DNA of 64,000 bases, taken from NCBI RefSeq assembly GCF_004349265.1, contig NZ_SMFL01000002.1, forward strand, positions 372,001 through 436,000, written 5' to 3'. Under the pieces are notes generated by a model. That model was given only the letters and a program-made list of their open reading frames with translations, was not told where the DNA came from and made no database searches. This stretch comes from Dyadobacter psychrotolerans. GTDB lineage: Bacteria; Bacteroidota; Bacteroidia; Cytophagales; Spirosomataceae. Positions 35,853 through 45,299 of the stretch are shown here, one piece after another; within the stretch, counting starts at the first letter, position 1; each line of letters opens with the position of its first letter. A program made the translations under genes and the position numbers.

Positions 35853-37856
35853 TTACTTCTTAACCATCTTCTTCTCAATAGGAATATAGGCCTGCGCTGA
35901 GTTAGACGAATACAATTTATTCATCGCTTTTGCCACCGCATGACCAGCATCAATGTCGATGACCTTGGCAATCCGCTTCGAAGCTTCGGTCAAATGATAT
36001 GCCTGGCCACCCAGCGCGACGAACATTCCAACTTCATCGTTCATCATCAGACTGGCCACTTCATTGTCCTTTTCTGTTACGGGGTAGTCTACCCACACCT
36101 CCTTTGACGCCGAAAGCGCAGTATGGACTCCCTTATCATTCCAGCCAATAAAGATGTTGACAATGTGTTTGCCAGGTTTTGTAAAAGCAAAGCCTTTGCT
36201 TCCCCAAAACAAATTGGTAGCGGCAGCCAGCTTTTTTTTGTCGGGCAGAGGTTTGATCGAAATATGCTCACACTCGATGACAAAACTTGGAATTTCGGTT
36301 TCATTACCATCCGGATCTATAACCGAAATATTCACCAGTTCAGTAATGTGGCTGATGTCCGACGGAATATTTATTTCCTGGCCCGAATTATTCGTTGCCT
36401 CCCAGGCTAGCAGCAATGGCTCGCCTATTTTGATCCTGTCAGACTGTGCCTTGACGACAAATGAAACATGCCGTGCATCGAGCACTTCGTAGTCGGAAGC
36501 CTGCGGGGCAAAAGTATTGTGCCCCGCACCAAAGTTAAGCCCTCCGGGCCGTACCACCACGTCGGGGAAATGTATCAGATGCTGCCGGCAATGTTCGTTG
36601 AAACCAAGGTGTATGTGGTCGGGAAATACACCTGCAGCTCCTGATGCCGGTCCACCCAATACGTCGGCAACACTTGGCGTAGTGGTCATAATTGAATTGT
36701 CTGCGCCGCCTTCTCCCTCCTGGTGGATCATATTACACGCATGTCCCAGTTCATGGGCAGCACTTCTGATGTAAGCCCTTGGTACGTTACGTTGTTTTTT
36801 ATTCGCTGCTGTACCAAAATTAGAAGAGTGGCCGGTTGGGTAACCGTCGTCAGAGTAACTCACAACCCCTTCTCTGTGTGCACCTATTGAATCATACATT
36901 TTCCCCCTTGAGCAACCCAAATTACCCGGGACTACCATCATGTGGTATCTCCATTCTGCATCTAGACTGGCTGCGGGACTTTTCACAACGGCCATCAAAG
37001 CATGTAATGTTGCATCTGGCCAGCAGTTAGTTGGTGTTACCCCGGCCGGTACCGCCACATTTAAGTCATTGTAGATGGGGGTCATTTCCCAGCCAACGGT
37101 CTTGAAAATTGTTTTGAAACTCTCCTCGGCAGCTGTTCCCGGATTTACGGGCACGGGTGGCACTGAGCCCACCAGAGTATCAATCTCGACAACTGCTCTG
37201 CGGTAGTATTCTGATACCCATTCCAACGTCACAGCCCCTTTGTTAACTGCCCCTTCGTATAAATTGCCTGTGAATGTGTTTGCGTCTACTCCCTTCTTTA
37301 CGATTATTTTAATTGTGCGGGACTTAGCGTTGTTGAAAGTGCCGTTGAAACTGGGTGCTACCGGCTTATTGTATACATACTCATCCAGTGTAATGGTCAT
37401 CTGGCAAGTTGCGCTAAATACAGACGATTTCGCAAAGCCCGTGCCTTTCAGATACGAATAATATTTTGTGCGGGAGTAAATTGGAATCGCTGTCGGGGCA
37501 TCGGCAGCTGCATCATTGCCTTGTACGACTACAGGAAATGGGAAAGGCAGTATGTTACTGAATTTGTACAAATCTCCGCTGATCCGCTTGCCGCCGCCCG
37601 TATTTTCTACCCGAATTGTTCCCAGGTAATAAGGAGTCAGGATCAACGGCGAGGCTGGTGTGTATTTAATTTTATAACATCCGGCTTTCAGATCGATGAA
37701 ACAAAGCTGTGTGGGAACAGGAAAAGGCGTTGTCGGGAGCTGGGGTAGTTGCGGAGACAATGGCGGGTTAAACGGCCCTTCGGGATTTGGCGTTAACCCT
37801 TGTGTTTCGTCGTCAGGAATTAAATCGGCAATTGGAACCATGTTGTGCGTTTTCAT
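35853..37856 (-). CDS. metzincin-like zinc metalloprotease, unassigned family, without signal peptide
   Basis: A 667-residue protein. The motif A-A-H-E-L-G-H-A-C-N-M-I-H near residues 364-376 fits the metzincin consensus HExxHxxxxxH (with Cys-Asn inside the usual Gly position). The Met-turn is not certain. A Pro-rich first 50 residues (P-D-D-E-T-Q-G-L-T-P-N-P and P-P-L-S-P-Q-L-P-Q-L) replace any signal peptide. Residues about 450-580 look like a beta-sandwich domain. It is the first gene of a three-peptidase row on the minus strand. The substrate is unknown. Confidence 0.72.
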   Translation of the reverse strand: MKTHNMVPIADLIPDDETQGLTPNPEGPFNPPLSPQLPQLPTTPFPVPTQLCFIDLKAGCYKIKYTPASPLILTPYYLGTIRVENTGGGKRISGDLYKFSNILPFPFPVVVQGNDAAADAPTAIPIYSRTKYYSYLKGTGFAKSSVFSATCQMTITLDEYVYNKPVAPSFNGTFNNAKSRTIKIIVKKGVDANTFTGNLYEGAVNKGAVTLEWVSEYYRRAVVEIDTLVGSVPPVPVNPGTAAEESFKTIFKTVGWEMTPIYNDLNVAVPAGVTPTNCWPDATLHALMAVVKSPAASLDAEWRYHMMVVPGNLGCSRGKMYDSIGAHREGVVSYSDDGYPTGHSSNFGTAANKKQRNVPRAYIRSAAHELGHACNMIHQEGEGGADNSIMTTTPSVADVLGGPASGAAGVFPDHIHLGFNEHCRQHLIHFPDVVVRPGGLNFGAGHNTFAPQASDYEVLDARHVSFVVKAQSDRIKIGEPLLLAWEATNNSGQEINIPSDISHITELVNISVIDPDGNETEIPSFVIECEHISIKPLPDKKKLAAATNLFWGSKGFAFTKPGKHIVNIFIGWNDKGVHTALSASKEVWVDYPVTEKDNEVASLMMNDEVGMFVALGGQAYHLTEASKRIAKVIDIDAGHAVAKAMNKLYSSNSAQAYIPIEKKMVKK

Positions 37857-38716
37857 TTCTATAACCAGATAAATTGTTGTTTTCCTACTCTGTTTCGGGC
37901 TTTTCGGAGTACGCCATATTAATGTGTTTTCTCTTTTTTAGTCGCTTAAGCATACGAAACAGACACACTCCTGATTGAAAAAAACACAGGTCAAAAAGAC
38001 ACAGGATCAAATTTCTGTTTAGCTTAAAGCACATAGATCTTCCCTATACCGATATTGCCGGTAACTACGGTTACATCTTATTTTTATTAAAGAATAGCGG
38101 GTTTTATTAAAGAATAGCGGGCCGGTGAATGTGGCAGTAAATGACTTAAATTAATAAAGCTGAGACAAGACAATCTTATTTAACGGCAATAAAAAAATAT
38201 TGATATAGGTATGTAAAATCACGATTTATGAATAATATTTGGCTATTTTGAGGTTAAAAACGTGAATTGAGCCTTTGCCTACCGGATACATTCCGCCTGT
38301 GCTTGTTCAGGCAAAGTTTTAGGTCCTAAGTAGATAAATCAACTGTACTATCGCCTGTGCAAGAAGAATTGGAGGTACTTTATCTTTCACCTAGGCGTGA
38401 AGTGCATTCCGCACAATCAGTATTTTGTAGTGACTGACAAATTTATTCCGGAGCACTGCATCTTTGAAAATTCTGCATTATAATTTCTACAATTATATTG
38501 GTGCTCTGCCAAAAAGGTGCAGCGCACTGCAATATTTGTAGTGAAATATATAAATAAAAGTACAGAACGTACAGTGCACCTAATCTGCCTCCGACCGAAA
38601 TACCATGGATAGCAAACTGAGTCAACTGTGATACTTCCCAAACAGGTATCTTTCCTCTGAACTTTTCAGCACACAAACCTGAACGTTTCGACAAACTACG
38701 CCTTGCACGCCCGAAT
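37857..38716. other. long intergenic region, 860 bases, with a tandem repeat and small inverted repeats
   Basis: Divergent space between the metzincin-like gene and an SDR gene. It holds a perfect 20-bp tandem duplication (38082-38121) and a CTTTGCCT/AGGCAAAG inverted repeat (38273-38280, 38309-38316) followed by TTTT. Open frames on the minus strand near 38417-38694 look non-coding. Confidence 0.5.
38082..38121. repeat. perfect tandem duplication of a 20-bp unit
   Basis: The unit ttttattaaagaatagcggg occurs at 38082-38101 and again at 38102-38121 without mismatch. It is probably a recent slippage or a doubled regulator site. Confidence 0.85.
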
Positions 38717-38725
38717 TACCTTTGC
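38717..38725 (+). promoter_or_regulatory. Bacteroidota -7 promoter element for the SDR/AraC operon
   Basis: TACCTTTGC matches the TAnnTTTG consensus of primary-sigma promoters in Bacteroidota exactly. It lies 11 nt before the ATG at 38737, so the transcript would have almost no leader. A clear -33 TTTG at the right distance was not found. Confidence 0.45.
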
Positions 38726-38736
38726 ACTATAACTTT

Positions 38737-39558
38737 ATGGAAATGAAAAAGACAGTTTTAGTTACGGGTGCTTCGGCGGGAATTGGCAGAGCAACGGCAA
38801 TTTATTTGGCACAGAATGGCTACCATGTTTATGGTGCAGCACGCAGGTTGGAAAACATGGAGGATCTTAAAGCTTACGGTATCCGAGCTATTACGTTGGA
38901 CATTACAAAAGATGAAAGTGTATTGGATTGTGTAAATCAGATTTTGGAAGAAGCGGGAAGTGTTGATATTTTGGTGAACAATGCAGGTTTTGGCTCTTAT
39001 GGGGCGATTGAAGATGTTTCTATAGACGACGCGCGATATCAGTTGGAAGTTAACGTATTCGGTGCAATGAGGGTGACGCAGCTGGTTTTGCCTAAAATGC
39101 GGGAAAATAAATATGGCAGGATTGTGAACATTTCGTCTGTTGGTGGTAAAATTGTTTTTCCATTAGGTGGCTGGTATCACGCAACCAAGTTTGCGTTGGA
39201 AGCGTTAAGCGACAGTATGAGAAATGAAGTCAGAGAATTTGGTATTGACGTCATCGTTGTGGAGCCGGGCGCCACTAACTCGGAATGGGGGAATATTGCT
39301 ACGGATAGTTTGTTAAAGGTCTCGGGAAATACAGCCTATAAAGACCTGGCGATCAAAACGAATAAGGTGTTCGCCGAGTTAGCGGGCAATGTCGTGGAGC
39401 CAATCGTTGTAGCAAAACTGATCAAAAAGGGAATTGAGGCAAAAAATCCAAAAACACGATATACAACCAATCAACTGGCCTCAACGGTTTTGTTGCTCCT
39501 TAGAGGGATTTTATCCGATAAGCTGATGGATAAATTAATTATGAGTCAAATAAAATAA
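38737..39558 (+). CDS. short-chain dehydrogenase/reductase (classical SDR)
   Basis: A 273-residue SDR starting at the ATG 38737 (an ATG two codons later is also possible; an upstream TTG at 38722 overlaps the promoter element and is unlikely). Motifs are T-G-A-S-A-G-I-G-R for the cofactor, N-N-A-G-F-G, catalytic Ser in I-S-S-V-G-G, and Y-H-A-T-K with Tyr and Lys. The substrate is unknown. The AraC-type gene starts 6 nt after the stop, so enzyme and regulator form one operon. Confidence 0.93.
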   Translation: MEMKKTVLVTGASAGIGRATAIYLAQNGYHVYGAARRLENMEDLKAYGIRAITLDITKDESVLDCVNQILEEAGSVDILVNNAGFGSYGAIEDVSIDDARYQLEVNVFGAMRVTQLVLPKMRENKYGRIVNISSVGGKIVFPLGGWYHATKFALEALSDSMRNEVREFGIDVIVVEPGATNSEWGNIATDSLLKVSGNTAYKDLAIKTNKVFAELAGNVVEPIVVAKLIKKGIEAKNPKTRYTTNQLASTVLLLLRGILSDKLMDKLIMSQIK

Positions 39559-39564
39559 CCAACT

Positions 39565-40407
39565 ATGGAAGACAACTTGATTCTTCAGCATAATATCCTG
39601 TATTCCTGTGGTTATCAAAAATTACAGAGCACCGAACATTACTTCCCCGAGCACGCTCTGGGAATAATGCTTTCCGGAGAATCACTTTATTATACAAATA
39701 AGGAAACATTTGTATTAAAAGAAGGTTCAATTTGCATTATGCGTAGAAATCAGTTATTTAAAAAGTTAAAAAGGCCTGGTCCAAATGGTAAACCAGTTAC
39801 TTTAATCAGCATATTTCTTGACCAAAAATCCCTACAAGAATACGCAGCAGAAAATAATATCTTGAAGCAAAGTTCGTATAAAGATACTCCTATGATTGAC
39901 CTGAAGGGAAATGTGTTTTTAAAAGGATTTTTTGATTCATTGCTGCCATATATTGACAACCCGAAAAAATTTACTGTAAAACTTGCGGAGCTTAAAACCC
40001 GTGAAGCTATTGAGTTATTGCTCCAGACAAGTGAAGTTTTCCAAAACTTTCTGTTTGATTTTCAGGAACCGCATAAGATAGATTTGGAGGCTTATATGAA
40101 TCATAATTACAAGTATAACATTCCGCTTTCATCATTTGCCAAACTCGCCGGACGTAGCCTTTCCTCATTTAAAAGGGATTTTACAAAGATATTTGAAACA
40201 ACACCCGAAAAGTGGTTACAACAAAAGCGTCTGGAGCAAGCTCATTATCTCATTTCAAAGAAAAAACTGCGTCCGTCAGAAGTGTATCTGGAAGTCGGGT
40301 TTGAAAACTTCTCACACTTTTCATTCGCGTTCAAAAAACTATTCGGCCTGACGCCAACGGAGTTGATACATAAAAGAAAAATACAGACCTACGATCAGGT
40401 AACGTAG
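39565..40407 (+). CDS. AraC family transcriptional regulator
   Basis: A 280-residue regulator. The N-terminal half is cupin-like (H-Y-F-P-E-H-A, L-K-E-G-S-I-C-I-M-R). The C-terminal hundred residues hold the double helix-turn-helix, with S-S-F-K-R-D-F-T-K-I-F in the first and E-V-G-F-E-N-F-S-H-F-S-F-A-F-K-K in the second. It is cotranscribed with the SDR gene and probably controls it in response to that enzyme's substrate. Confidence 0.93.
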   Translation: MEDNLILQHNILYSCGYQKLQSTEHYFPEHALGIMLSGESLYYTNKETFVLKEGSICIMRRNQLFKKLKRPGPNGKPVTLISIFLDQKSLQEYAAENNILKQSSYKDTPMIDLKGNVFLKGFFDSLLPYIDNPKKFTVKLAELKTREAIELLLQTSEVFQNFLFDFQEPHKIDLEAYMNHNYKYNIPLSSFAKLAGRSLSSFKRDFTKIFETTPEKWLQQKRLEQAHYLISKKKLRPSEVYLEVGFENFSHFSFAFKKLFGLTPTELIHKRKIQTYDQVT

Positions 40408-40452
40408 GCGGAATTCGGAAAGAAGGACTTTAACACAAAAATCTTTAGCTTC

Positions 40453-40731
40453 ATGAAAAAGACATTTATCGGTGTGGTTATCTGCACTTTTCTAATTTCC
40501 ATATCTGTTTATGCGATTACAAGTTCAATACAGGCTCAGGAAACGTATGAAACACAAATAATTTCCGGAGAGGAAATAGGTCATAAAAATGTGGCTGCAA
40601 AAATCAGGGAAGAAGTTAATCTGAATAAAAGCCAGGGTTTCAGATTGGTGAATGTATCAATAACAACCGTGCCATTTGGTACAAATGATTATCGGGTTGC
40701 GTATGTCGCGACGTTTGAGAGAAAAAATTAA
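40453..40731 (+). CDS. small exported protein of unknown function
   Basis: A 92-residue protein with a signal peptide (hydrophobic residues 5-22, likely cleavage after I-Q-A-Q). The mature part of about 60 residues contains mixed helix and strand (I-R-E-E-V-N-L-N-K-S-Q-G-F then V-S-I-T-T-V-P-F). I do not recognise a family. It starts 45 nt after the AraC gene on the same strand and may be a late member of that operon. Confidence 0.6.
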   Translation: MKKTFIGVVICTFLISISVYAITSSIQAQETYETQIISGEEIGHKNVAAKIREEVNLNKSQGFRLVNVSITTVPFGTNDYRVAYVATFERKN

Positions 40732-40806
40732 TAAATTTTGTAATTAATGGAAGAAGCGACAGCGTCATTCATACTTTGCAAAAACTGCGAATATTAAGTC
40801 AGGGTG

Positions 40807-40845
40807 AGTGGCCAGAGAGCCGTAACGGACGGTCCTCTGGCTACT
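40807..40845. terminator. hairpin between convergent genes
   Basis: GCCAGAG (40811-40817) pairs with CTCTGGC (40835-40841), extended by AGT/ACT. It sits between the end of the small exported gene and the end of the dipeptidase gene. T-rich sequence follows on the + side only weakly, so it may work in both directions or with help. Confidence 0.5.
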
Positions 40846-40861
40846 TTACTTTAAAAGTTCC

Positions 40862-41932
40862 CTACTTCCAGTTCTTCCTCAAAAACCGCAGCCAGTTTCC
40901 GTGCATTACGTTTTCGATGTCGGTGGGAGAGTATCCTCTTTGTTCCAGAATGGTTGTGACCTTTTGCAGGTCTGCGATGGTGTCCAAGTCGTGGGGGCTT
41001 TGTTCCAATCCGAAAGCCCCATCCAGATCGGAGCCGATACCAACATGGTTGGCATTGCCGGCAAGCTGACAAATATGATCCAGATGGTCGACCATCACGG
41101 CCAGGTCGCAATGCATACCCAATGGCGTTGACTGTCCGCGAACCCAGTTTGGTACCATCATCCAGGCATCCAGTGCGCCACCGATCACTGCACCGCGGCT
41201 AATCAATTCTTTAATCTGCTCGTCGCTGAATTGCCGGTTGTGGTTAACCAGACTTCGGCAAAGGTTATGGCTTGCCCAGACAGGTCCGTTAAAGTGATCC
41301 ATAGCCTCCCAAAAACTATCATCGCAAAGATGGGTTGCATCCAGGATGATATTCAGCCGCTCCATTTCTTTAAGCAAATCCTGACCCGGTTTGCCCATAA
41401 AACCGGTAGCATCCGTGCCTTGTGCATAACGCCCGGGACCATAATGTGCAGGTCCAATCGCGCGGAGCCCATAGTTGTAAGCGCGCTCCACATGTCCCAG
41501 GGTAACAAGCGAATCCGCTCCTTCCAGACTCAGGATATAACCAATCGGTTTGCTGTCATTTGGCGTGCCGTCGTTCCAAAGTGTCAGGTGTTGTTCAAGT
41601 GTTTCGAGGTTATGGATTTGAACCATTTCCCCGCACTCTTCCATGCTTTGATACCAGGCCAGCTGCGCCTGCGTCATTGCCCAGGCTTGCTGTGGTGAAT
41701 ACCAGCCGGGAATCGGGCTTCCGGGTTTTACGAACCGGGCAATCTGGGTTGCAACAACCAATCCTATATTTCCCGTCCGTAATGCCGGAAAGGTGACAGT
41801 ACCTTTTGCCCGGTCGGGCTTATCGGTCATTCCTGCTTCCCGGGCCCGCACTTCCGTTACCGGCAACCGCAAATCGCGGTTCCATTCCACGGCATTCATG
41901 CTCAGGTCGAGATGGGCATCGAATATAAACAT
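40862..41932 (-). CDS. M19 family (renal-type) membrane dipeptidase
   Basis: A 356-residue amidohydrolase-fold zinc dipeptidase. Metal-site motifs are D-A-H-L-D-L (H-x-D) at the start, a later I-L-D-A-T-H-L and W-A-S-H-N-L, and the G-I-G-S-D-L-D-G-A block near residue 297. M19 enzymes split dipeptides, often including those with a D-residue at the C-terminal position. No signal peptide is seen, so it acts in the cytoplasm. Its start is 11 nt after the RidA-like stop; it is the last gene of the six-gene SusCD operon. Confidence 0.93.
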   Translation of the reverse strand: MFIFDAHLDLSMNAVEWNRDLRLPVTEVRAREAGMTDKPDRAKGTVTFPALRTGNIGLVVATQIARFVKPGSPIPGWYSPQQAWAMTQAQLAWYQSMEECGEMVQIHNLETLEQHLTLWNDGTPNDSKPIGYILSLEGADSLVTLGHVERAYNYGLRAIGPAHYGPGRYAQGTDATGFMGKPGQDLLKEMERLNIILDATHLCDDSFWEAMDHFNGPVWASHNLCRSLVNHNRQFSDEQIKELISRGAVIGGALDAWMMVPNWVRGQSTPLGMHCDLAVMVDHLDHICQLAGNANHVGIGSDLDGAFGLEQSPHDLDTIADLQKVTTILEQRGYSPTDIENVMHGNWLRFLRKNWK

Positions 41933-41943
41933 ACGTTTTCTAA

Positions 41944-42429
41944 TTAATCATGTAATTCAAACAGCGCCTCAACCTCTACCGGAATGTTGTCGGGCAATGA
42001 TCCCATACCCACCGCGCTTCTTACGCCAATTCCGTTTTCAGTACCCCAGACCTGCGCAAAAAGTTCGCTGCAGCCGTTGATCACATAGGGGTGGCGCTCG
42101 AAATCTGAGGTGCAGTTTACCATACCCAATATTTTAACAACCCGTTTAATCTTGTTGAGACTTCCAACATTATCTTTTATCGTCGAAAGCATCGTTAATC
42201 CAACCTGACGTGCGGCCAGTTTGCCTTGTTCAATATCAAGTTCACTTCCTATCCGGCCTATAATCAGGCTTTTATCGTCCCGCACAGGGCCATGGCCGGA
42301 CAAATACAAATATTTTCCGTCAATTAAGCAGGGCTTGTATACACCCAGTGGAGTTGGGGCTGGTGGCAATGATAAATTAAGTGATTCAAATGCTTGTTCG
42401 GGGCTGTTGATTGTCGCTTCAATGTTCAT
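41944..42429 (-). CDS. RidA/YjgF family enamine/imine deaminase
   Basis: A 161-residue protein of the YjgF/UK114 family. The active-site Arg is in G-V-R-S-A-V-G-M-G-S-L-P near the C-terminus, and E-V-E-A-L-F follows. Family members hydrolyse reactive imines such as 2-aminoacrylate made by amino-acid-degrading enzymes. Position between a GH29 glycosidase and a dipeptidase gene suggests that the operon's nutrient yields amino acids or amino-imine intermediates. The gap to the dipeptidase is 11 nt. Confidence 0.9.
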   Translation of the reverse strand: MNIEATINSPEQAFESLNLSLPPAPTPLGVYKPCLIDGKYLYLSGHGPVRDDKSLIIGRIGSELDIEQGKLAARQVGLTMLSTIKDNVGSLNKIKRVVKILGMVNCTSDFERHPYVINGCSELFAQVWGTENGIGVRSAVGMGSLPDNIPVEVEALFELHD

Positions 42430-42478
42430 AAAATCTGATTTCGTTGTTGTAACTTATTAAATGTTTTTGTTCCAATTT

Positions 42479-43834
42479 CTACTTAGCTCCGTCCATTTTA
42501 CTTTGCGTAGCAGCAGGTATATTGAGTTTCCGGAAACGGGCATTTTCTATTTTGAGGACTACGGAATTTGGCCATTGATTATTGGTATAAAACCGCTGAC
42601 CATTTACCGCGCTCACCACCAGACCTATCGGTGTTGGCGCTGTGTAAATTCCTGCGTCGAGGCCTTCCCGGTATTCAACCAGTTCACTTTTGTAACCAGG
42701 GATGGTCACTTTTGTTTGCGGAGTTCCTTCAATATGTGTCAACACAAAGTTCTTGCGTGAACCATATTTCCAGTCGTCGGCGTCGCTGCGTTGAACGATC
42801 GCATAAATGTATTTTTCGTCGTTCGACTGGGTATACCAGATATTTCCTTCTCTTACAACCGGCAAGGGTTTCACCTTATGAATGGCTTCACCATTGGCAA
42901 AATTCCAGAGCGCTACCTCCTGCAAAAGGGCTTCCTGTTCTATCTGAATCTCGCCGTCCTGTTTAGGTCCAATATTCAAAAGAAAATTTCCTCCTTTCGC
43001 TCTGATTTCAGTAAGCATGTTAATGATCTCTGTACCAGTTTTGTGCGGATCGTTGGTAGGCTTATACTGCCAGTCGGTTCCCATCGTATAACAGGCTTCC
43101 CAGGGGCGGGGTAGCGGTTCGTCGGGCGTATTTTGCTCCGGGGTATTCATGATATCGCGAGTGATCACCAAATCAGGGTTCAGGCTCCATGCATATTCCC
43201 GCAGGCCATCACCAGGACCGTCGATAAACAGAATATCGATTTTTCCATAGTTGGATAGCAATTCTTTTAACTGCTTTTTGTCGTACTCCATCAGCTTCGG
43301 ATTCTTGGCAGGATAATGTTCCGGTAGCTGCAAACGGCCAATCTGGATTTTGTTTTGATGAAAGAAATAAAAATCTTCCGGAGAAAAATAGATACCTATC
43401 GCAATCCCTTCTTTCCTGAAAGCATCCACAACTTCTTTTGTAATGTCTTTTCCATAAGGCGTTTGCATTACATTGAAGGGAGTCGTTTTTGTATTAAACA
43501 TACAAAACCCTGAATGATGTTTTGCAGTAAATACCACGTATTTCATACCCGCAAGTTTCGCCAGTTTAGCCATTCCCGCAGGATTGAATTTGCTTGGGTT
43601 GAAGAAGTCAGGAAGTTCCTTGATGTACTTGTTTACGTATTCATCCGAAGCTCCTGCCAGAGAATGGCTGATCACCGCACCGAGCGTCACATCTACATTC
43701 CAATGGATGAACATTCCGAAAGCCAGATCCTGAAACCATTCTATGCGTTCGGGTTTATTATTGACCTGTAACTTTTGCGCGTTTGCAGTAAAATAAACAC
43801 CCAGTAACAGAATAATTACTTTTTTTAAAAACAT
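42479..43834 (-). CDS. GH29 family alpha-L-fucosidase-like enzyme
   Basis: A 451-residue exported GH29 protein. The ATG at 43834 (M-F-L-K-K) starts a signal peptide ending N-A-Q; a TTG four codons upstream is less likely. Signatures are F-G-M-F-I-H-W, V-F-T-A-K-H-H-S-G-F and the nucleophile region D-I-L-F-I-D-G. The C-terminal part (about 340-451) is the beta-sandwich seen after GH29 barrels. It should release alpha-L-fucose from glycans, though GH29 also contains enzymes with other alpha-linked deoxy-sugars. It is the only glycosidase in this operon. Confidence 0.88.
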   Translation of the reverse strand: MFLKKVIILLLGVYFTANAQKLQVNNKPERIEWFQDLAFGMFIHWNVDVTLGAVISHSLAGASDEYVNKYIKELPDFFNPSKFNPAGMAKLAKLAGMKYVVFTAKHHSGFCMFNTKTTPFNVMQTPYGKDITKEVVDAFRKEGIAIGIYFSPEDFYFFHQNKIQIGRLQLPEHYPAKNPKLMEYDKKQLKELLSNYGKIDILFIDGPGDGLREYAWSLNPDLVITRDIMNTPEQNTPDEPLPRPWEACYTMGTDWQYKPTNDPHKTGTEIINMLTEIRAKGGNFLLNIGPKQDGEIQIEQEALLQEVALWNFANGEAIHKVKPLPVVREGNIWYTQSNDEKYIYAIVQRSDADDWKYGSRKNFVLTHIEGTPQTKVTIPGYKSELVEYREGLDAGIYTAPTPIGLVVSAVNGQRFYTNNQWPNSVVLKIENARFRKLNIPAATQSKMDGAK

Positions 43835-43924
43835 GCGGTTACTCAATTATAGTTCGGAGGAGCTGCTGAGTGCAGGATATCCAACTGTTTTGCAATTAAT
43901 TAGGTTTGCTGATTTTTTACCGAT

Positions 43925-45247
43925 TTATATCAATGCGTTTAATAACAGTATTCCAAGTAGGCCAACCACCGAAATAATCGTTTCCATTAACGACCAGCTG
44001 AGAATAGTGTCTTTTATACTTAGGTTAAAGTATTCTTTGAAGAGCCAGAATCCGCCATCATTCAGGTGGGAAAACATCAGACTTCCCGCACCGATCGACA
44101 GCACGGCCAGTTCCGGATGTACGCTTTGTGCCAGCAAGGTCGGAGCAAGAATCCCGACCGTCGTAAGTCCTGCAACCGTGGCTGAGCCTACGCATACCCG
44201 GATAATCGCTGCCATAAACCAGGCCAGGATCAACGGTGAAAGTGTAGCATATTTAAGTAATTCGGCCAGTGCGTTGTTGATGCCGCTGTCTGTCATAATT
44301 TGCTTAAATACGCCTGCTCCGGCAATGATCAGCAATATTCCTGCTACCGCTTTAAAGGCCTCTTCACAGGAGCTGGAAATTTCTCCAACACTTTTACCCC
44401 GCCGCACACCTAAAAAGAAACCGGCAAAGAGTACGGAAAGCAACATTCCAAACCAGGGAAGGGCAATTAAGGCGATTATCTCAGACACAAAACCCTGTTG
44501 AGGCAGCCCGCTTACCGAGCGAATACCGGAAGTGCTTATGAGTATAACAACCGGAAGGAGGGCTGTAACGATACTGATGCCAATACCAGGTAACTCGTGT
44601 TGTGGCCGCGGCTGGAGATTAAACAGGTCCTTCCGGGGTTCTGCTTTCATGTTTCTGAGCGAACGCCCAAAGATGGGACCGGATATAACAATTGCCGGAA
44701 TAGCCACCAAAATACCATACATCAGCGTCTTGCCCAGATCCGCATGCAGCTGGCTCGCAATAGCTGCGGGAGACGGATGCGGGGGCAAATACCCATGCGC
44801 TACCGACAAAGCGGAGAGCATGGGTATGGCTATATAAAGCAATGGCAAACCGGTACTGCTGGCGATCATAAAAATGAGTGGGATTACAATGGTGAAGCCG
44901 GCATTATAAAAAAGCGGAATACCAATTATAAAACCCGAAAGCATCATGCCCCATTGGATGCGGGACACTCCGAAAAAGCGTACCAGCTCATCGGTAATCT
45001 TCTGAGCGGCTCCGCTGTCGGCAACCAGTTTCCCCAGCATGGCGCCGAAACCAATAATCAGTATCAGATCGCCAAGCGTGGCACCAATTCCTTTTTGAAC
45101 GGAAATACTTATATCGCTTACCGTCATTCCTGCCACAAGCCCCAGTGTTACTGAAACCAGAATAAAGGAGACAAACGTATCGAGCTTCAGGCCGGCAATT
45201 AGGTAGACCAGTAACAAGATCGAAACGACGGTAAAGAGAATCAGCAT
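43925..45247 (-). CDS. GntP family permease (gluconate/sugar-acid:H+ symporter type)
   Basis: A 440-residue inner membrane transporter with about twelve to fourteen hydrophobic segments over its whole length. It contains the conserved G-Y-L-P-P-H-P-S-P-A block (about residue 153) and the late N-D-G-G-F-W segment. GntP proteins carry gluconate, fructuronate, D-serine or similar organic acids. Being inside a SusCD operon, it should carry the product released in the periplasm. The RidA and dipeptidase neighbours make an amino acid or acidic sugar equally possible. Confidence 0.93.
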   Translation of the reverse strand: MLILFTVVSILLLVYLIAGLKLDTFVSFILVSVTLGLVAGMTVSDISISVQKGIGATLGDLILIIGFGAMLGKLVADSGAAQKITDELVRFFGVSRIQWGMMLSGFIIGIPLFYNAGFTIVIPLIFMIASSTGLPLLYIAIPMLSALSVAHGYLPPHPSPAAIASQLHADLGKTLMYGILVAIPAIVISGPIFGRSLRNMKAEPRKDLFNLQPRPQHELPGIGISIVTALLPVVILISTSGIRSVSGLPQQGFVSEIIALIALPWFGMLLSVLFAGFFLGVRRGKSVGEISSSCEEAFKAVAGILLIIAGAGVFKQIMTDSGINNALAELLKYATLSPLILAWFMAAIIRVCVGSATVAGLTTVGILAPTLLAQSVHPELAVLSIGAGSLMFSHLNDGGFWLFKEYFNLSIKDTILSWSLMETIISVVGLLGILLLNALI

Positions 45248-45299
45248 ATTTCAGGACAAAATTGATCGATTGTATTTTCGTATAAGGCTTACAGGTTTA

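Noticed and set aside
38417..38694. Two overlapping minus-strand open frames upstream of an SDR gene
   Set aside because: Both are Cys/Trp-rich random-looking translations that overlap each other in different frames, with no family features.
39783..39798. CCAAATGGTAAACC inside the AraC gene, similar to the Crp-site palindrome
   Set aside because: Only one arm fits and it lies in coding sequence, so it is most likely chance.
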